From assembly GCF_016907535.1 (NCBI RefSeq), contig NZ_JAFBCF010000001.1:124001-188000 (forward strand): DNA of 64,000 bases, in the 5' to 3' direction. This document shows, in pieces, positions 1 to 9,633 of the stretch (position 1 is the first letter of the stretch; each line of letters starts with the position of its first letter). The notes under the pieces were generated by a model that was given only the letters and a program-made list of their open reading frames with translations, made no database searches and was not told where the DNA came from. The translations under genes were made by a program, and so were the position numbers. This DNA comes from Microlunatus panaciterrae (GTDB taxonomy: Bacteria > Actinomycetota > Actinomycetes > Propionibacteriales > Propionibacteriaceae).

Positions 1-2636
1 TGGTCCGCGACGCCCCAATAGAGCTTCACGTCGGTGCCTCGGCGGCGCAGTTCCTCGTGCAGCGCGAGCTGGGTGTCGGTTGCCACCCGCCCGTCGTAGG
101 ACTGGAGATAGACGGCGCGGTGGTCGATAGCGGGCAGCGCTCGCGCATACCTACGCTGCAGTTGGAGCTGACCGACGGGGCTGAGCGTATGGTCGTCGAG
201 TGGGGCACTCAGGACCAGCTCGACCGCGCGGCCCCGGGTTGCCACGACCTGGCAGCGCACGGTCGTCGAGCAGTGGTCGACCGGAAGCTCGCCGAGCAGC
301 TCTTCTCCGGCCCAGGCGGGTACCGCGACGTCCGAGGACCCCCCGCGTGCCACCAGCGCATAGCGCCTACCGGGCAGCAGCGCCTCCCCCCGTCCCCAAC
401 GATCGAGTCGCAGCCCGAAGGTGACGCGCAGGCCGCCATCGCTTTCCTGCACAGTGCCGGTCACGCTGACGTCATCGGAGCGCAGTTCCACCACAGCAGT
501 GGACGGCGGCCTGCCCAGCCAGCGTCCTTCCACGGTCAGAGCGGTCTCGTTCACCGTGACTGCATCCACCAGCAAGCATGCCGAGGCCTCCTCCACAGCC
601 AGGTTGCCGGCAGCGGTCCGGACCGCTGCCACCGACGCGTCCGGACCGGACTTGCGCTGCCCGGTGACCACCTCTTCCGGCCAGCCGACCGGCACCTCCG
701 CGCCCTCGTCGGTGACGGCGCGCACCGTCCAGCTGCCGCCGGAATCGGCTGGTGGCTCGGGCAGCGTTAACGAGAACCCGCGATCCGTCCCGGTCGATGA
801 CAGCAGCACGTCCACCTCGAGCGGCTTGTTGCGCGCCACCAGCCGACGCAACCGGGTCGCAGGACCTGCAGTGACGGCCCCCACAACGGTGCGCCCGTCG
901 ACCCTCACCTGGACGAGCTGCGCCGGCGTGCTGCCGACCTCGATCCGAAAGCCCGATCGACGCTCCGCTTTGGGCCACAGCCGGGTTCCGCGGTGAACGC
1001 AGGCACTCAGTTGCGCTGCGGAGCCCTGCGGGTCGACCCGAGTCAGGCCACCGGTCCGGACCAGCCCGGCGACCGTCAGCTCGAAATCGACAACCCAGGT
1101 GCCGGCCCTGGCGGTCAGCCGGTCGGCCTCGATCTCAAAGCTGAACACATGGCGTCGGTGGTCCTGGAACCGGTCCGCCGCCCACAGATTGATAGCGGGG
1201 TCACATCGCGGCTCGGCCACGACCTCGACGAGATCGTCTGCCCCCGGACTCTGCGCGGCTGGACTGTGGGGGGCTGGACTGCGCAGGCGTACCCGCAGGG
1301 TAGTGGGCAGGTCAGCGGCCTCGACCCGTCGGATGAACGCCCACACCTCGCATTCCAGCACCGGGCCCCGCCAACTGGCCCGGCGCAGCGAGACCACCAG
1401 TGGCGTCTCGGACGGCGCCATCTCGAAGCAGCCCATCGGCAAGGACTGCGAGTCAGACGCCTCTGTGCCCACCTGCCAGGGCAGGTCATCACGTCCCTGC
1501 TCGAAGAACGGCAGCCGGGCGAGCACAGAGCCGTCCGACACCGTGGTCTCCACCTGCGGCTTGACGTACCAGCGGCTGACCAGGAACTCCACCAGGTCTG
1601 CGCGGCGATCCTGCCGCACGAGCCACAGCTTGATCTTGCTCTCCGCCCTGATCCGGGACCAGTCCGAGGCATCGACCTGACCGCTCAGCTCACCCACCAC
1701 CGTCCGCAGCGAGGACCACTGGCCGGCGGTCGCCACCTCCGCATCGTCGATGAATGGCAGCAGTCCGCCGTCCAGCAGAGCCAGCCGCCAGGCACGGGCC
1801 GCCGCGGTGCCGTTCGGACCGGTCAGCAGCTGCTGGGCGGCGTGGTAGTCGCGCAGCCAGTCGTCCAGCCGAGCGAACTGGGGCCGGATCCAGCCGAACG
1901 GCTTGCCTTCCGCCCGTTCCTGCTGGGTGTAAACCGGGTCCGCGACCAGGTCGAAGCTGCCGTTCAGGTAGGCCTTGATCATCGGTGTCATCGCGTCCGG
2001 CTCGGCCTTCGGCTCAAAGCTGAGCCGCTGACTGGACCAGAACTTCCGGCGGAACACCCGGTTGCCGACGAAGGTGTCGGAGACCACACTGGGCCGATCG
2101 GCGAGCCGGAACCCGGTCCCGGCCTCGGACTCGAAGTCGATGCTGCTGGGGCTGACCGGCCCGCGCCGCACAACCAGGCGCCCCACGGCGAGGTCCGAGC
2201 CGGACCTGATCAAGCTGCGCACCAACTGAAGGTGTCCCCTGGCCGGGATGACGTCACAGCCGCGAACGAAGGCGATGAAGGTCCCCTGAGCCCGGGCGGC
2301 GCCGGCGTTGCGCGCAGTTGCGGCGTCCTCGAACGTGTCGTCGAGCACCACGATCCGGTTATCCAGCTGGGCCTGGGCCAGAGCCAGGCTGCGCACGCTG
2401 CTGCTGGCTCCGTGCAGCACCACCAGAATTTCGCGATCAGCAGGTTCGTGGCCGAGCAGCTGGCTGAGACAATCGCTGAAGAACGGGCCGAACCCGTCGT
2501 AGGCGTCGACGACCACCGACAGCTTCGGTTTCCGGCTCGCGACCTTCCGGGGCTTGGTGGTGGCCGTCGAAGCGACCCGGCGACGGATCGCTGCCAGTCG
2601 ATGGCGAAGCGCCCGGCGGACGCGCGTGCTCCACAT
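1..2636 (-). CDS. Large wall-polymer transferase: degenerate GT2 domain plus TagF-like domain (3' end outside window)
   Basis: An open frame of 878 codons begins at the ATG at 2636 and runs off the left edge. The N-terminus is Arg-rich (about residues 1-38) and is followed by a GT-A/GT2-like fold (about 39-230). It keeps the ARNAGAARAQG segment and the final FIAFV strand. The nucleotide-binding VDDGS site reads LVVLHGASSS (71-80) and the catalytic DxD site reads VRGCD (124-128), so this domain is probably not an active transferase. A long beta-rich middle follows. The last visible residues (YLQSYDGRVATD, LYWGVAD) match the start of the CDP-glycerol glycerophosphotransferase domain (PF04464) in the two neighbouring genes. 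Its ATG overlaps the stop of the upstream gene by one base (TGATG), implying translational coupling. The catalytic His motifs lie beyond the window. Confidence 0.82.
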   Translation of the reverse strand, partial: MWSTRVRRALRHRLAAIRRRVASTATTKPRKVASRKPKLSVVVDAYDGFGPFFSDCLSQLLGHEPADREILVVLHGASSSVRSLALAQAQLDNRIVVLDDTFEDAATARNAGAARAQGTFIAFVRGCDVIPARGHLQLVRSLIRSGSDLAVGRLVVRRGPVSPSSIDFESEAGTGFRLADRPSVVSDTFVGNRVFRRKFWSSQRLSFEPKAEPDAMTPMIKAYLNGSFDLVADPVYTQQERAEGKPFGWIRPQFARLDDWLRDYHAAQQLLTGPNGTAAARAWRLALLDGGLLPFIDDAEVATAGQWSSLRTVVGELSGQVDASDWSRIRAESKIKLWLVRQDRRADLVEFLVSRWYVKPQVETTVSDGSVLARLPFFEQGRDDLPWQVGTEASDSQSLPMGCFEMAPSETPLVVSLRRASWRGPVLECEVWAFIRRVEAADLPTTLRVRLRSPAPHSPAAQSPGADDLVEVVAEPRCDPAINLWAADRFQDHRRHVFSFEIEADRLTARAGTWVVDFELTVAGLVRTGGLTRVDPQGSAAQLSACVHRGTRLWPKAERRSGFRIEVGSTPAQLVQVRVDGRTVVGAVTAGPATRLRRLVARNKPLEVDVLLSSTGTDRGFSLTLPEPPADSGGSWTVRAVTDEGAEVPVGWPEEVVTGQRKSGPDASVAAVRTAAGNLAVEEASACLLVDAVTVNETALTVEGRWLGRPPSTAVVELRSDDVSVTGTVQESDGGLRVTFGLRLDRWGRGEALLPGRRYALVARGGSSDVAVPAWAGEELLGELPVDHCSTTVRCQVVATRGRAVELVLSAPLDDHTLSPVGQLQLQRRYARALPAIDHRAVYLQSYDGRVATDTQLALHEELRRRGTDVKLYWGVAD

Positions 2637-5600
2637 CAGCTGTCACCAAAGACCGCGTCCACCACGCGGGCCGCGGCATGGCCGTCGTCGCGCGGGTTGA
2701 ACCGGGTGCGCCACGCCGCGTACCTGTCGGCGTAGTCCTCCGCCACCCGGTCGAGGCTCTGCAGCGACTCAGCGACCAGCTCGGGCGAGGTGAGCAGCGG
2801 GCCGGGTGCCGAGGCAGCCAGGTCGAAGTACATCCCGCGCCGCCGGTCCCGGTAGTCGTCGAGGTCGGGCACGTAGAAGAGCAGCGGCTTTCCGGTGACC
2901 GAATAGTCGAACATGATCGAGGAATAGTCGGTGATGGTCACGTCGGCGGCCAGGAAGAGGTCGTTGATCAGGGGATAGCTGGTGACGTCGATCAGGCCGG
3001 AACCGGTCCTGCGCGGCGCGTTGCGCAGGGTGTTGGTGTGCCCTCGCAGCAGGAACACGTAGTCCGGGCCGAGCCTCTCGCGCAGAGCCTCCAGATCGAG
3101 ATAGCCGACCACGCTCGCGTCTCCGTCGCGCCAGGTGGGCGCGTACAGGACGGCCTTCTGGTCGGGTGCGATCTGCAACCTCTGCCGAATGGCGGCCACC
3201 TGGTCGGCGCTCGCCCCGACCAGGGAGTCGTTGCGTGGGTAGCCGACCTCCAGCATGGTGCCGGCGTACAGATACGCACGCCTGAACGTCTCGGCACTGT
3301 AGGTGTTCTGGGCGATCATGTAGCTCCATCGAGCCGACATCGTGCTGATCGACTTCACCGCACCGACCTTGGCCTGATGGAGCGGACGGTCATAACCGAG
3401 CAGCTTCAGCGGCGTGCCGTGCCAGGTCTGCACCACGACCTGGTCGTCGCGCCGGCGGAGCGGCCCCGGCGTGCCACAGTTGTGCACGAAGTACGACGCC
3501 CGAGCGAGCAGCTCCCACCACTCCCGGCTACGGAGCAGCACCGGTATGGCGCTTTCGGGCAGCTGCACCGAGTAGTCGCTCACGGCCCAGTACAGGGCCC
3601 GGTCCGACCCCCGCCGACGCAGCTCGTCGTGAATCGCCCGGGGGCTGTCGGTCGCGCTCCGGCCGTAGAAGCTCTCGAAGTAGACCGAGCCGTCCGGCAC
3701 CACCGAGGTGCGGGCATACTCGCGCTGCAGGACCGCCTGGGCATGCTCGCCGAGCTCGTCCGGCCGCAGTGGCGGGCTGACCACGATCATCGGAGCATCC
3801 TGGTCGCTGCGGATCAGCGTGGCCACCACCCGATCCGTCGTGAGCTTCACGGGCAGACGCTCGATGACCGGCTCGGACAGGACGACCGGCACCTCCTCGT
3901 CGCCAAGCCAGGCTCGAAGCTGGTAGGTCCCCTGCATCAGTGGTGCTGGCCGGCCGCCCCACTGGCTGACGACCAGCGGGACGCTGGTCTCGAAGACGTC
4001 CCCGTCCATCTGCAGGCGGCTGGCGAAAACGCCCTGGGTGCCGTGGAGCTCGAGCCGAAGATCGGCCGGATCCACCACTCGGTCAGTGCCGCGAGCGGTG
4101 AATGAGCCAGTGATCTCGACGTCGGGCTCCGGCTCGCCCATCATGGCGACGTCGGTGATCAGCAGCCGGGTGGCCTCGTCAAGGCGGCCCGTCGAGTCAA
4201 CCTCGTCCGCCGCCACAGCCTCTACGTGGAGGCCATCCTCCTCGGTCCAGGTCGGCAGCAGCCGGTTTCCGGAGATCTCGGCCGACGGCAGCAGCCGGCC
4301 GGCCGAGCCGGTCATGACCCGGCCGTTGAAGGCCACGGTCGATGCCCGGCCCTCCGAGGTGAGGCTGCAGCGCAGCCGCCACGGCCCCCCGGTCGACGGG
4401 CTCGCCAGCGATGCCAGGTCCAGCACTGCGGTGAATCCAGCGCCACTGTGGTCGGTCTTCGCGTCTTTGGCCACGACGTTGACCTCCGGGTCGACGTGGG
4501 CACGGGTACTGGCCCCGATTCTCCGACCCCCGGCCCGCTGCTCCATCCAGATCGTCAGCTCGGGCCGGGACGTCTCGGTCGCCTCGACACCCTTCGCCCA
4601 GACCCACCCGGTCAGCTGCAGCGTGCTCGGACCCAGCCAACGGCAGGTGGCGAGAGTGGCCTGCACCGGCGGCATGGCCGAGGGTTCGGCGGACGCCGGG
4701 GCAGCGACGTTGCGCCGGTCGGGCGCGAAGCGCTGCCACCCGGCCTCGAGCAGCGCTACCCGCCGGATCCCGCGTCTCACCCTGCGCTTCAGCCGGGTCC
4801 GGACCGACACCGGCGCCTTCCGGTCGGACCCGTTCCTGGCTGCCGTCTTCTTGGCTGGCGCCTTCTTGCCTGGCGCCTTCTTGCCGGCTGCCTGCGGAGG
4901 GCGAGCCTGGCCGGAGAGCTGCTCGGACAGCCGTGCGATGGCCAGGTTCGGACCCACCGCGGCAAGCTTCTCCACATCGGCCAGCACCCGCATCGGCAGG
5001 TCCCCGGCTCGGAGACCGCACGCCCGGGTCAGGTGGATCTTGTGCAGGGCCGTCAGAAAGTCGCTGTAGTAGTCGAGCGTGTAGTGGACGTAGAACGGTC
5101 CCCACGGATGGCCGTCGAAGGTGGGGTACTCCCGTCGGGTGAGGTCGATGACGTCGAAGCCGGTCGAGTTGACCGCGTAGTCGTCCAAGGTGGCCCACAG
5201 CGCGTTCGCCAACGGGACGTTCAGCTTGGAGATCTTCCGGTGCTGCTGCAGGTCCACCGTCTCTGACTGACCGGGGAGCTGGAGACTGCCGGTGTTACGG
5301 CCCCGGTGCACGATGACGGCCGTCTGGGGCAGATTCTCCCTCAGATAGCCGACCAACCGGTCGAACGAGGCCTTCCACAGCTCCAGGTAGGCCTCTGGGT
5401 CGCTCTGCAGCTTGAGCTCGGCCAGCTGGTCGGTGGCCTTGAGCTCGCGGTGGAACCCTGTCTGCCAAAGCTTCCACCGGTTGTTGGTGATGTAGCGGCC
5501 GTCCGGAAGCTGCAGGCAGCCGAAGTGGATGTCGGCGAAGAAATCCAGGATCAGATAGTCCGGGGCCAGGTCGACGACCTTGGCCAGGAACTCCTTGTTC

Positions 5601-5821
5601 AGGTCGGTCCGGACATTCCACTGGTCGTAGGCCGTCATCCCTCCGTACTGGTCGTCGCCGAGGGTCATCGGCTCCGACATCAGGCTGATGATTGAGGTCT
5701 GGTTCTGAATCAGCGGGCAGACGTAGAAATCCTTGTACCGTGGGTTGAACCGGCTGTTGAAACTGTCTCGCGTAATGCAGCTGCCCAGCACCGCGATCCT
5801 GGCAGGTTCCTCCGTCGTCAC
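2636..5821 (-). CDS. DUF6270 / CDP-glycerol glycerophosphotransferase fusion protein
   Basis: About 1061 residues. The N-terminus (about 1-290) has the LGSCITRDSFN motif of DUF6270, an SGNH-like domain found with surface-polysaccharide genes. A Lys/Ala-rich linker follows (about 312-335, KKAPGKKAPAKK). Next are beta modules with a TLQLTGW signature, then a C-terminal TagF-type domain (PF04464). Both His motifs of TagF enzymes are present (QTWHGTPLK and LRGHTN), as is DYSSIMFDY. The predicted role is transfer of glycerol- or ribitol-phosphate from a CDP-activated donor onto a wall polymer at the inner membrane face; the exact substrate is not readable. I chose GTG at 5821 because TAGGTT lies seven bases upstream, as expected for a leaderless start. 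A TTG at 5830 would lie inside that -10 box. It is the first gene of a coupled pair with the gene ending at the left edge. Confidence 0.88.
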   Translation of the reverse strand: MTTEEPARIAVLGSCITRDSFNSRFNPRYKDFYVCPLIQNQTSIISLMSEPMTLGDDQYGGMTAYDQWNVRTDLNKEFLAKVVDLAPDYLILDFFADIHFGCLQLPDGRYITNNRWKLWQTGFHRELKATDQLAELKLQSDPEAYLELWKASFDRLVGYLRENLPQTAVIVHRGRNTGSLQLPGQSETVDLQQHRKISKLNVPLANALWATLDDYAVNSTGFDVIDLTRREYPTFDGHPWGPFYVHYTLDYYSDFLTALHKIHLTRACGLRAGDLPMRVLADVEKLAAVGPNLAIARLSEQLSGQARPPQAAGKKAPGKKAPAKKTAARNGSDRKAPVSVRTRLKRRVRRGIRRVALLEAGWQRFAPDRRNVAAPASAEPSAMPPVQATLATCRWLGPSTLQLTGWVWAKGVEATETSRPELTIWMEQRAGGRRIGASTRAHVDPEVNVVAKDAKTDHSGAGFTAVLDLASLASPSTGGPWRLRCSLTSEGRASTVAFNGRVMTGSAGRLLPSAEISGNRLLPTWTEEDGLHVEAVAADEVDSTGRLDEATRLLITDVAMMGEPEPDVEITGSFTARGTDRVVDPADLRLELHGTQGVFASRLQMDGDVFETSVPLVVSQWGGRPAPLMQGTYQLRAWLGDEEVPVVLSEPVIERLPVKLTTDRVVATLIRSDQDAPMIVVSPPLRPDELGEHAQAVLQREYARTSVVPDGSVYFESFYGRSATDSPRAIHDELRRRGSDRALYWAVSDYSVQLPESAIPVLLRSREWWELLARASYFVHNCGTPGPLRRRDDQVVVQTWHGTPLKLLGYDRPLHQAKVGAVKSISTMSARWSYMIAQNTYSAETFRRAYLYAGTMLEVGYPRNDSLVGASADQVAAIRQRLQIAPDQKAVLYAPTWRDGDASVVGYLDLEALRERLGPDYVFLLRGHTNTLRNAPRRTGSGLIDVTSYPLINDLFLAADVTITDYSSIMFDYSVTGKPLLFYVPDLDDYRDRRRGMYFDLAASAPGPLLTSPELVAESLQSLDRVAEDYADRYAAWRTRFNPRDDGHAAARVVDAVFGDS

Positions 5822-5828
5822 GGTCGAC

Positions 5829-5834
5829 AACCTA
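5829..5834 (-). promoter_or_regulatory. Candidate -10 box (TAGGTT) for leaderless start at 5821
   Basis: TAGGTT fits the actinobacterial TANNNT -10 consensus and ends seven bases before the GTG at 5821, placing the transcript start at the start codon. No clear -35 was seen. The region 5835-5997 is the divergent spacer to the gene at 5998. Confidence 0.4.
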
Positions 5835-5997
5835 CCCGGTGGTCAGCAGCCCGAGCACATCCACTAGCCGACGTGCCGCACCGGAGAAGCGGGTCCCAGG
5901 CGTCCCCGGGCGTAAGATGGCTCGGGTTTTGTCAAGGGTCCATGGTCCCAAAAGAGCCGTGGACGACGATCGAGAACTGAGGAGCAGTCCCTACCCG

Positions 5998-8900
5998 ATG
6001 AATGCGCGACGAACGCTACGACGCCTGGCCCGGTCAGTCGCCGCACGGACACCACGGCGGCTGTTCCAGTTGCTTCCGCCCGTCGCCGCCCGCAGGGTCA
6101 GGGTCTGGATGTCACCAGGTCGGCTGGTGGAGGCCAAGCGGCCGGTGCTCAGCGTGATCATCCCCGTCTACAACGTCGACGCCTACCTGGCCGAGTGCCT
6201 GACGAGCGTTCTCGGCCAGTCGTTGCGCAACCTCGAGGTGCTGATCGTGGACGACGGGTCGACGGACCGTTGCCCCGAGATCATCGCCGCCTTCGCAGCC
6301 GCCGATCCGCGGGTACGGACCTTCCAGCAGGACAATGCCGGCCAGGGTCCGGCCCGGAACCTCGCTGTACGCCACGCTCAGGGGCGTTTCCTGACGTTCG
6401 TCGACGCGGACGACATCATCCCGCCCGGCACCTATCAATACATGGTGAACTCGCTCAAGAAGAGTGGGTCGGACTTCTCGGTGGGATCGGTGCGACGGAT
6501 CAAGAACGGTCGGCTGAGCCAGCCGGCCTGGAACGTGCCCGTCCATCTCCGCGACCGGATCGGCATCACCATCGACGAGTTTCCCACTGCTCTGCAGGAC
6601 GTGATCGCCTGCAACCGGATGTTCCGGCGGAAGTTCTGGATCGACAAGATCGGCGACTACCGCGGCGGGATCGTCTACGAGGACCACGTCCCGATGGTCA
6701 CCGCGTACGTGCGTGCGACCTCCTTCGACATCCTGGCCCGGGTCACCTACCACTGGCGGATGCGCGAGGACATGACCTCCACCGGCCAGCAGAAGCACGC
6801 CTTGTCAAACCTTCGGGACCGGGTCGAGGTGAAGGGTGAGGCACTCGAGATCCTGCAGCGGGAAGCTTCGCCGACCGTGCGGGCCGCCTGGGTCGGTCGG
6901 GTCCTCGACACCGACTTCCCACCGTTCATCGAACATGCCCTGGTCGCCCAAGAGGAGTACCGGGATCTTCTGCGGGATGCGTTCGCGCGCTACCGTGCCC
7001 TGGCCGATGCGGAGGCGATGTCGCATGTGCGGCTGCGGCAGAAGGTTACCGGCTACCTGGCCTCGCTGGGCGCCTGGGACAAGGTCGAGACCTGCGAGCG
7101 GTTCTTCCGGGAAGGGGGCTCGCCGCCGCCGACGGTCCACGCCGACGGCAGGATCTTGGCGACGGATGAGCTGTCGGCCTTCCTCGGCCTCGAGCTGCCC
7201 AGCGACGTCTGTGAGCTGGGCGCCCAGGAGACCGCCCTGCAGACCTGCCTCCGTCAGGCGGAGTGGGTCGACGCAGGCACCCTCAGGCTGACCGGCTGGT
7301 CCTACATCAAGTCGATCGACTTCGAGGGACGGACTCCGCTGACCGAGGTCTGGCTGCTGGACCTTGCCACCGGTGAGCGCATCGATCTGCCGGTCGAGCT
7401 GTTCATCGACCCCGACGCGACCCGCTGGTCCGGACAGCGGCACGCCAACTGCGACAGTACGTGCTTCCGGGTCAGGTTGGACACCGCCCACCTGGTGCGA
7501 CCTGACACGGAGGAGCGCAACTGGCAGCTCCGCTTCCGTGTGGCGCTGGACGACATCGTGCGTGAGGGAACGGTGCACCAGTCCGTGGTCGGCTCCTCCG
7601 CCTCGCCGTCCGGTCTGTCCGCCTACCCGATCGGCCGTGAGGGCTTGCAGGCGGTGCCACGCTTCGACCCGGCTGCCGGGTTTGTGCTGACCCTCCGCCC
7701 GCCGACGGTGGTCGCCACCGAGCTGGCCACGACAGCCCCCGGTCGGGTGGTGCACGGCCGGCTGCGGACCGGTGTCGATCGGCAGTTCACGCCGATGACG
7801 GTGCGTGCCACGGAGCTCACCAGCAAGGTGCAGGTCGAGGCTCCGCTGGGCAAGCAGCCCGACGGCAGCTATGCCTTCTCGCTCACCCTGCCCGGCCCCG
7901 GCGACCCGGCGGGCGTGGTGCCGTCCGAGTGGGACCTGCGCGTCCTCAGCGACCGCGGCGCCGCTCGTTTCCTCGAATGGCCCACCGACGTCGATGATGG
8001 TCGCCTCGCCCTCCAGGGCGAGTTGGAGGGCTTCTGGCAGCGGCTGCCGCGAGGGTTCGTCCGACTGTGCACCGAGACACCTCACCTGCTGGTCACCGAG
8101 GCCACCGCGTCGGACGACGAGTTCCGCTTCATCGTCGACGTCGGCACGTCCGAGATCGACCCTACGCGGGTCGTCCTGCGCAGCTCCACCGTGCAGGTGC
8201 CGCTGACTGACCAGCAGCGCGACCCCGATGGACGGCTGGTCTGGCGGTTCGCCAACACCGCATCCCTGTTCGGACTGTCGCCGCAGCCGTTGGCGACCGG
8301 CAGTCTCTGGCTGGAGCTCTCCGACACCGAGGGCAGACATCACCGCTTCGCCTGGGGCCAGGAGGTGCAGCAGACGCTACCCCTCGACGTGTCGACGACC
8401 GTCCATCAGGTGCGGTTCTCCACCAATGCTCAGAACCAGGTGCGGGTCCAACTCGCCGCTCCGCTGGACTCTGCCGAGCGTGGCAACTGGGCCGAGACGC
8501 GGCTGCGCAAGTGGTACAGCACCTTCGACGTCGAGCCCGAGGACAGCGTGCTGTTCCAGTGCTATCGCGGGGAGACTGCGACCGACAGCCAACGCGCGCT
8601 GCACGATGCGCTGCGCGCTCATGACAGCGACCTGACCCTCTACTGGGGCGTGGCCGACTACGCCACCCGGGTGCCCGACGGTGGCGTGCCGCTGCTGATC
8701 GGCTCCCGGCGCTGGTTCGAGAAGCTGGCCGCCTCGACCTACCTCTGCAACAACATCGACTTCGACCCGTTCTTCCGCAAGCGTCCCCATCAGCGTTACC
8801 TTCAGACGTTCCACGGCTATCCCTTCAAGTCCATGGGCAAAACCTTCTGGACGGGCAAGGGGCTGTCTGAGGACCGGATCGCGTACGAGTGCGAGCGACG

Positions 8901-9621
8901 CAACCGTGACTGGGACGCCATCCTGGTCCCGAGTGAGTTCTGCGTCGACCTCTATCGCAAGGAGTACGAATACACCGGGCAGGTGCTCGTCACCGGCTAT
9001 CCGCGCTCGGATGTTCTGCTGAGCGCGACCGCGGACGAGCTCCGGCTGCAAACCCGGGCGGGGCTCGGCATCGAGGAGTCCCAGACCGCCATCCTGTATG
9101 CCCCGACCTACCGCGACAGCTTGACCACCCGGACTTTTGCCGCCAGGCGGTTCGACCAGCTCGACCTCGACCAGCTCAGCGAGCGCATCGGCGAGGACCA
9201 CGTCATCCTGGTCCGTGGGCACAACAACAACCAGCGGGAGCCCGACCGGGTGCATGGCCGGTCGCGGATCATCGACGTCACTGACTATCCCGAGATCAAC
9301 GACCTCACCCTGGCCGCCGATGTGGCCTTGCTGGACTACTCGTCGCTCCGCTTCGACTGGGCGATCACCGGCAAGCCGATGCTGTTCTTCGTCCCGGATC
9401 TCGAGGACTACTTCATGCTGCGTCCGCCGCTCTTCCAGTACGAGCCGACAGCGCCGGGTCCGCTGCTCGGCAGCACGGCCGAGGTGGCCGAGGCGTTGGG
9501 TGACCTCGACCGTGTCGTGGCCGACTTCGCCGAGCCGCTGCGGAAGTTCAACCTCGAGTACAACCAGCTGCATGACGGACATGCCAGCGATCGGGTGCTG
9601 ACCGAGTTCTTCGGCCGCTGA
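5998..9621 (+). CDS. GT2 glycosyltransferase fused to CDP-glycerol glycerophosphotransferase
   Basis: 1207 residues. An Arg-rich N-terminus (1-48) precedes a canonical GT2 domain: LSVIIPVYN (51-59), LIVDDGSTD (82-90) and the FVDADD metal site (134-139). The middle carries beta modules including TLRLTGWSYIK, matching TLQLTGWVWAK in the neighbouring protein. The C-terminal third is a TagF-type domain with QTFHGYPFK, LYAPTYRDS, LVRGHNNN and LLDYSSLRFDW. It probably adds a sugar and also polymerises alditol-phosphate units; bifunctional TagF-like proteins of this design occur in wall teichoic acid and capsule loci. I chose ATG 5998 because GAGGAG lies 13 bases upstream and in-frame codons before it encode low-complexity sequence; the frame is open back to 5839. 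Of the three large GT proteins here this is the only one with an intact GT2 active site. Confidence 0.9.
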   Translation: MNARRTLRRLARSVAARTPRRLFQLLPPVAARRVRVWMSPGRLVEAKRPVLSVIIPVYNVDAYLAECLTSVLGQSLRNLEVLIVDDGSTDRCPEIIAAFAAADPRVRTFQQDNAGQGPARNLAVRHAQGRFLTFVDADDIIPPGTYQYMVNSLKKSGSDFSVGSVRRIKNGRLSQPAWNVPVHLRDRIGITIDEFPTALQDVIACNRMFRRKFWIDKIGDYRGGIVYEDHVPMVTAYVRATSFDILARVTYHWRMREDMTSTGQQKHALSNLRDRVEVKGEALEILQREASPTVRAAWVGRVLDTDFPPFIEHALVAQEEYRDLLRDAFARYRALADAEAMSHVRLRQKVTGYLASLGAWDKVETCERFFREGGSPPPTVHADGRILATDELSAFLGLELPSDVCELGAQETALQTCLRQAEWVDAGTLRLTGWSYIKSIDFEGRTPLTEVWLLDLATGERIDLPVELFIDPDATRWSGQRHANCDSTCFRVRLDTAHLVRPDTEERNWQLRFRVALDDIVREGTVHQSVVGSSASPSGLSAYPIGREGLQAVPRFDPAAGFVLTLRPPTVVATELATTAPGRVVHGRLRTGVDRQFTPMTVRATELTSKVQVEAPLGKQPDGSYAFSLTLPGPGDPAGVVPSEWDLRVLSDRGAARFLEWPTDVDDGRLALQGELEGFWQRLPRGFVRLCTETPHLLVTEATASDDEFRFIVDVGTSEIDPTRVVLRSSTVQVPLTDQQRDPDGRLVWRFANTASLFGLSPQPLATGSLWLELSDTEGRHHRFAWGQEVQQTLPLDVSTTVHQVRFSTNAQNQVRVQLAAPLDSAERGNWAETRLRKWYSTFDVEPEDSVLFQCYRGETATDSQRALHDALRAHDSDLTLYWGVADYATRVPDGGVPLLIGSRRWFEKLAASTYLCNNIDFDPFFRKRPHQRYLQTFHGYPFKSMGKTFWTGKGLSEDRIAYECERRNRDWDAILVPSEFCVDLYRKEYEYTGQVLVTGYPRSDVLLSATADELRLQTRAGLGIEESQTAILYAPTYRDSLTTRTFAARRFDQLDLDQLSERIGEDHVILVRGHNNNQREPDRVHGRSRIIDVTDYPEINDLTLAADVALLDYSSLRFDWAITGKPMLFFVPDLEDYFMLRPPLFQYEPTAPGPLLGSTAEVAEALGDLDRVVADFAEPLRKFNLEYNQLHDGHASDRVLTEFFGR

Positions 9622-9633
9622 CCGGCTGTCACC

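Noticed and set aside
993-2735. Long plus-strand reading frame opposite the transferase gene
   Set aside because: Its translation is low-complexity His/Pro/Arg-rich with no motifs. The minus-strand frame has a GT2-like fold and a TagF domain, so this is an antisense artefact of high GC.
5936-5952. GGGTCCATGGTCCC as a DosR-like box before the GT2/TagF gene
   Set aside because: The left half reads GGGTC rather than GGGAC, and the downstream gene is a wall-polymer enzyme, not a stress gene; a chance palindrome is more likely.
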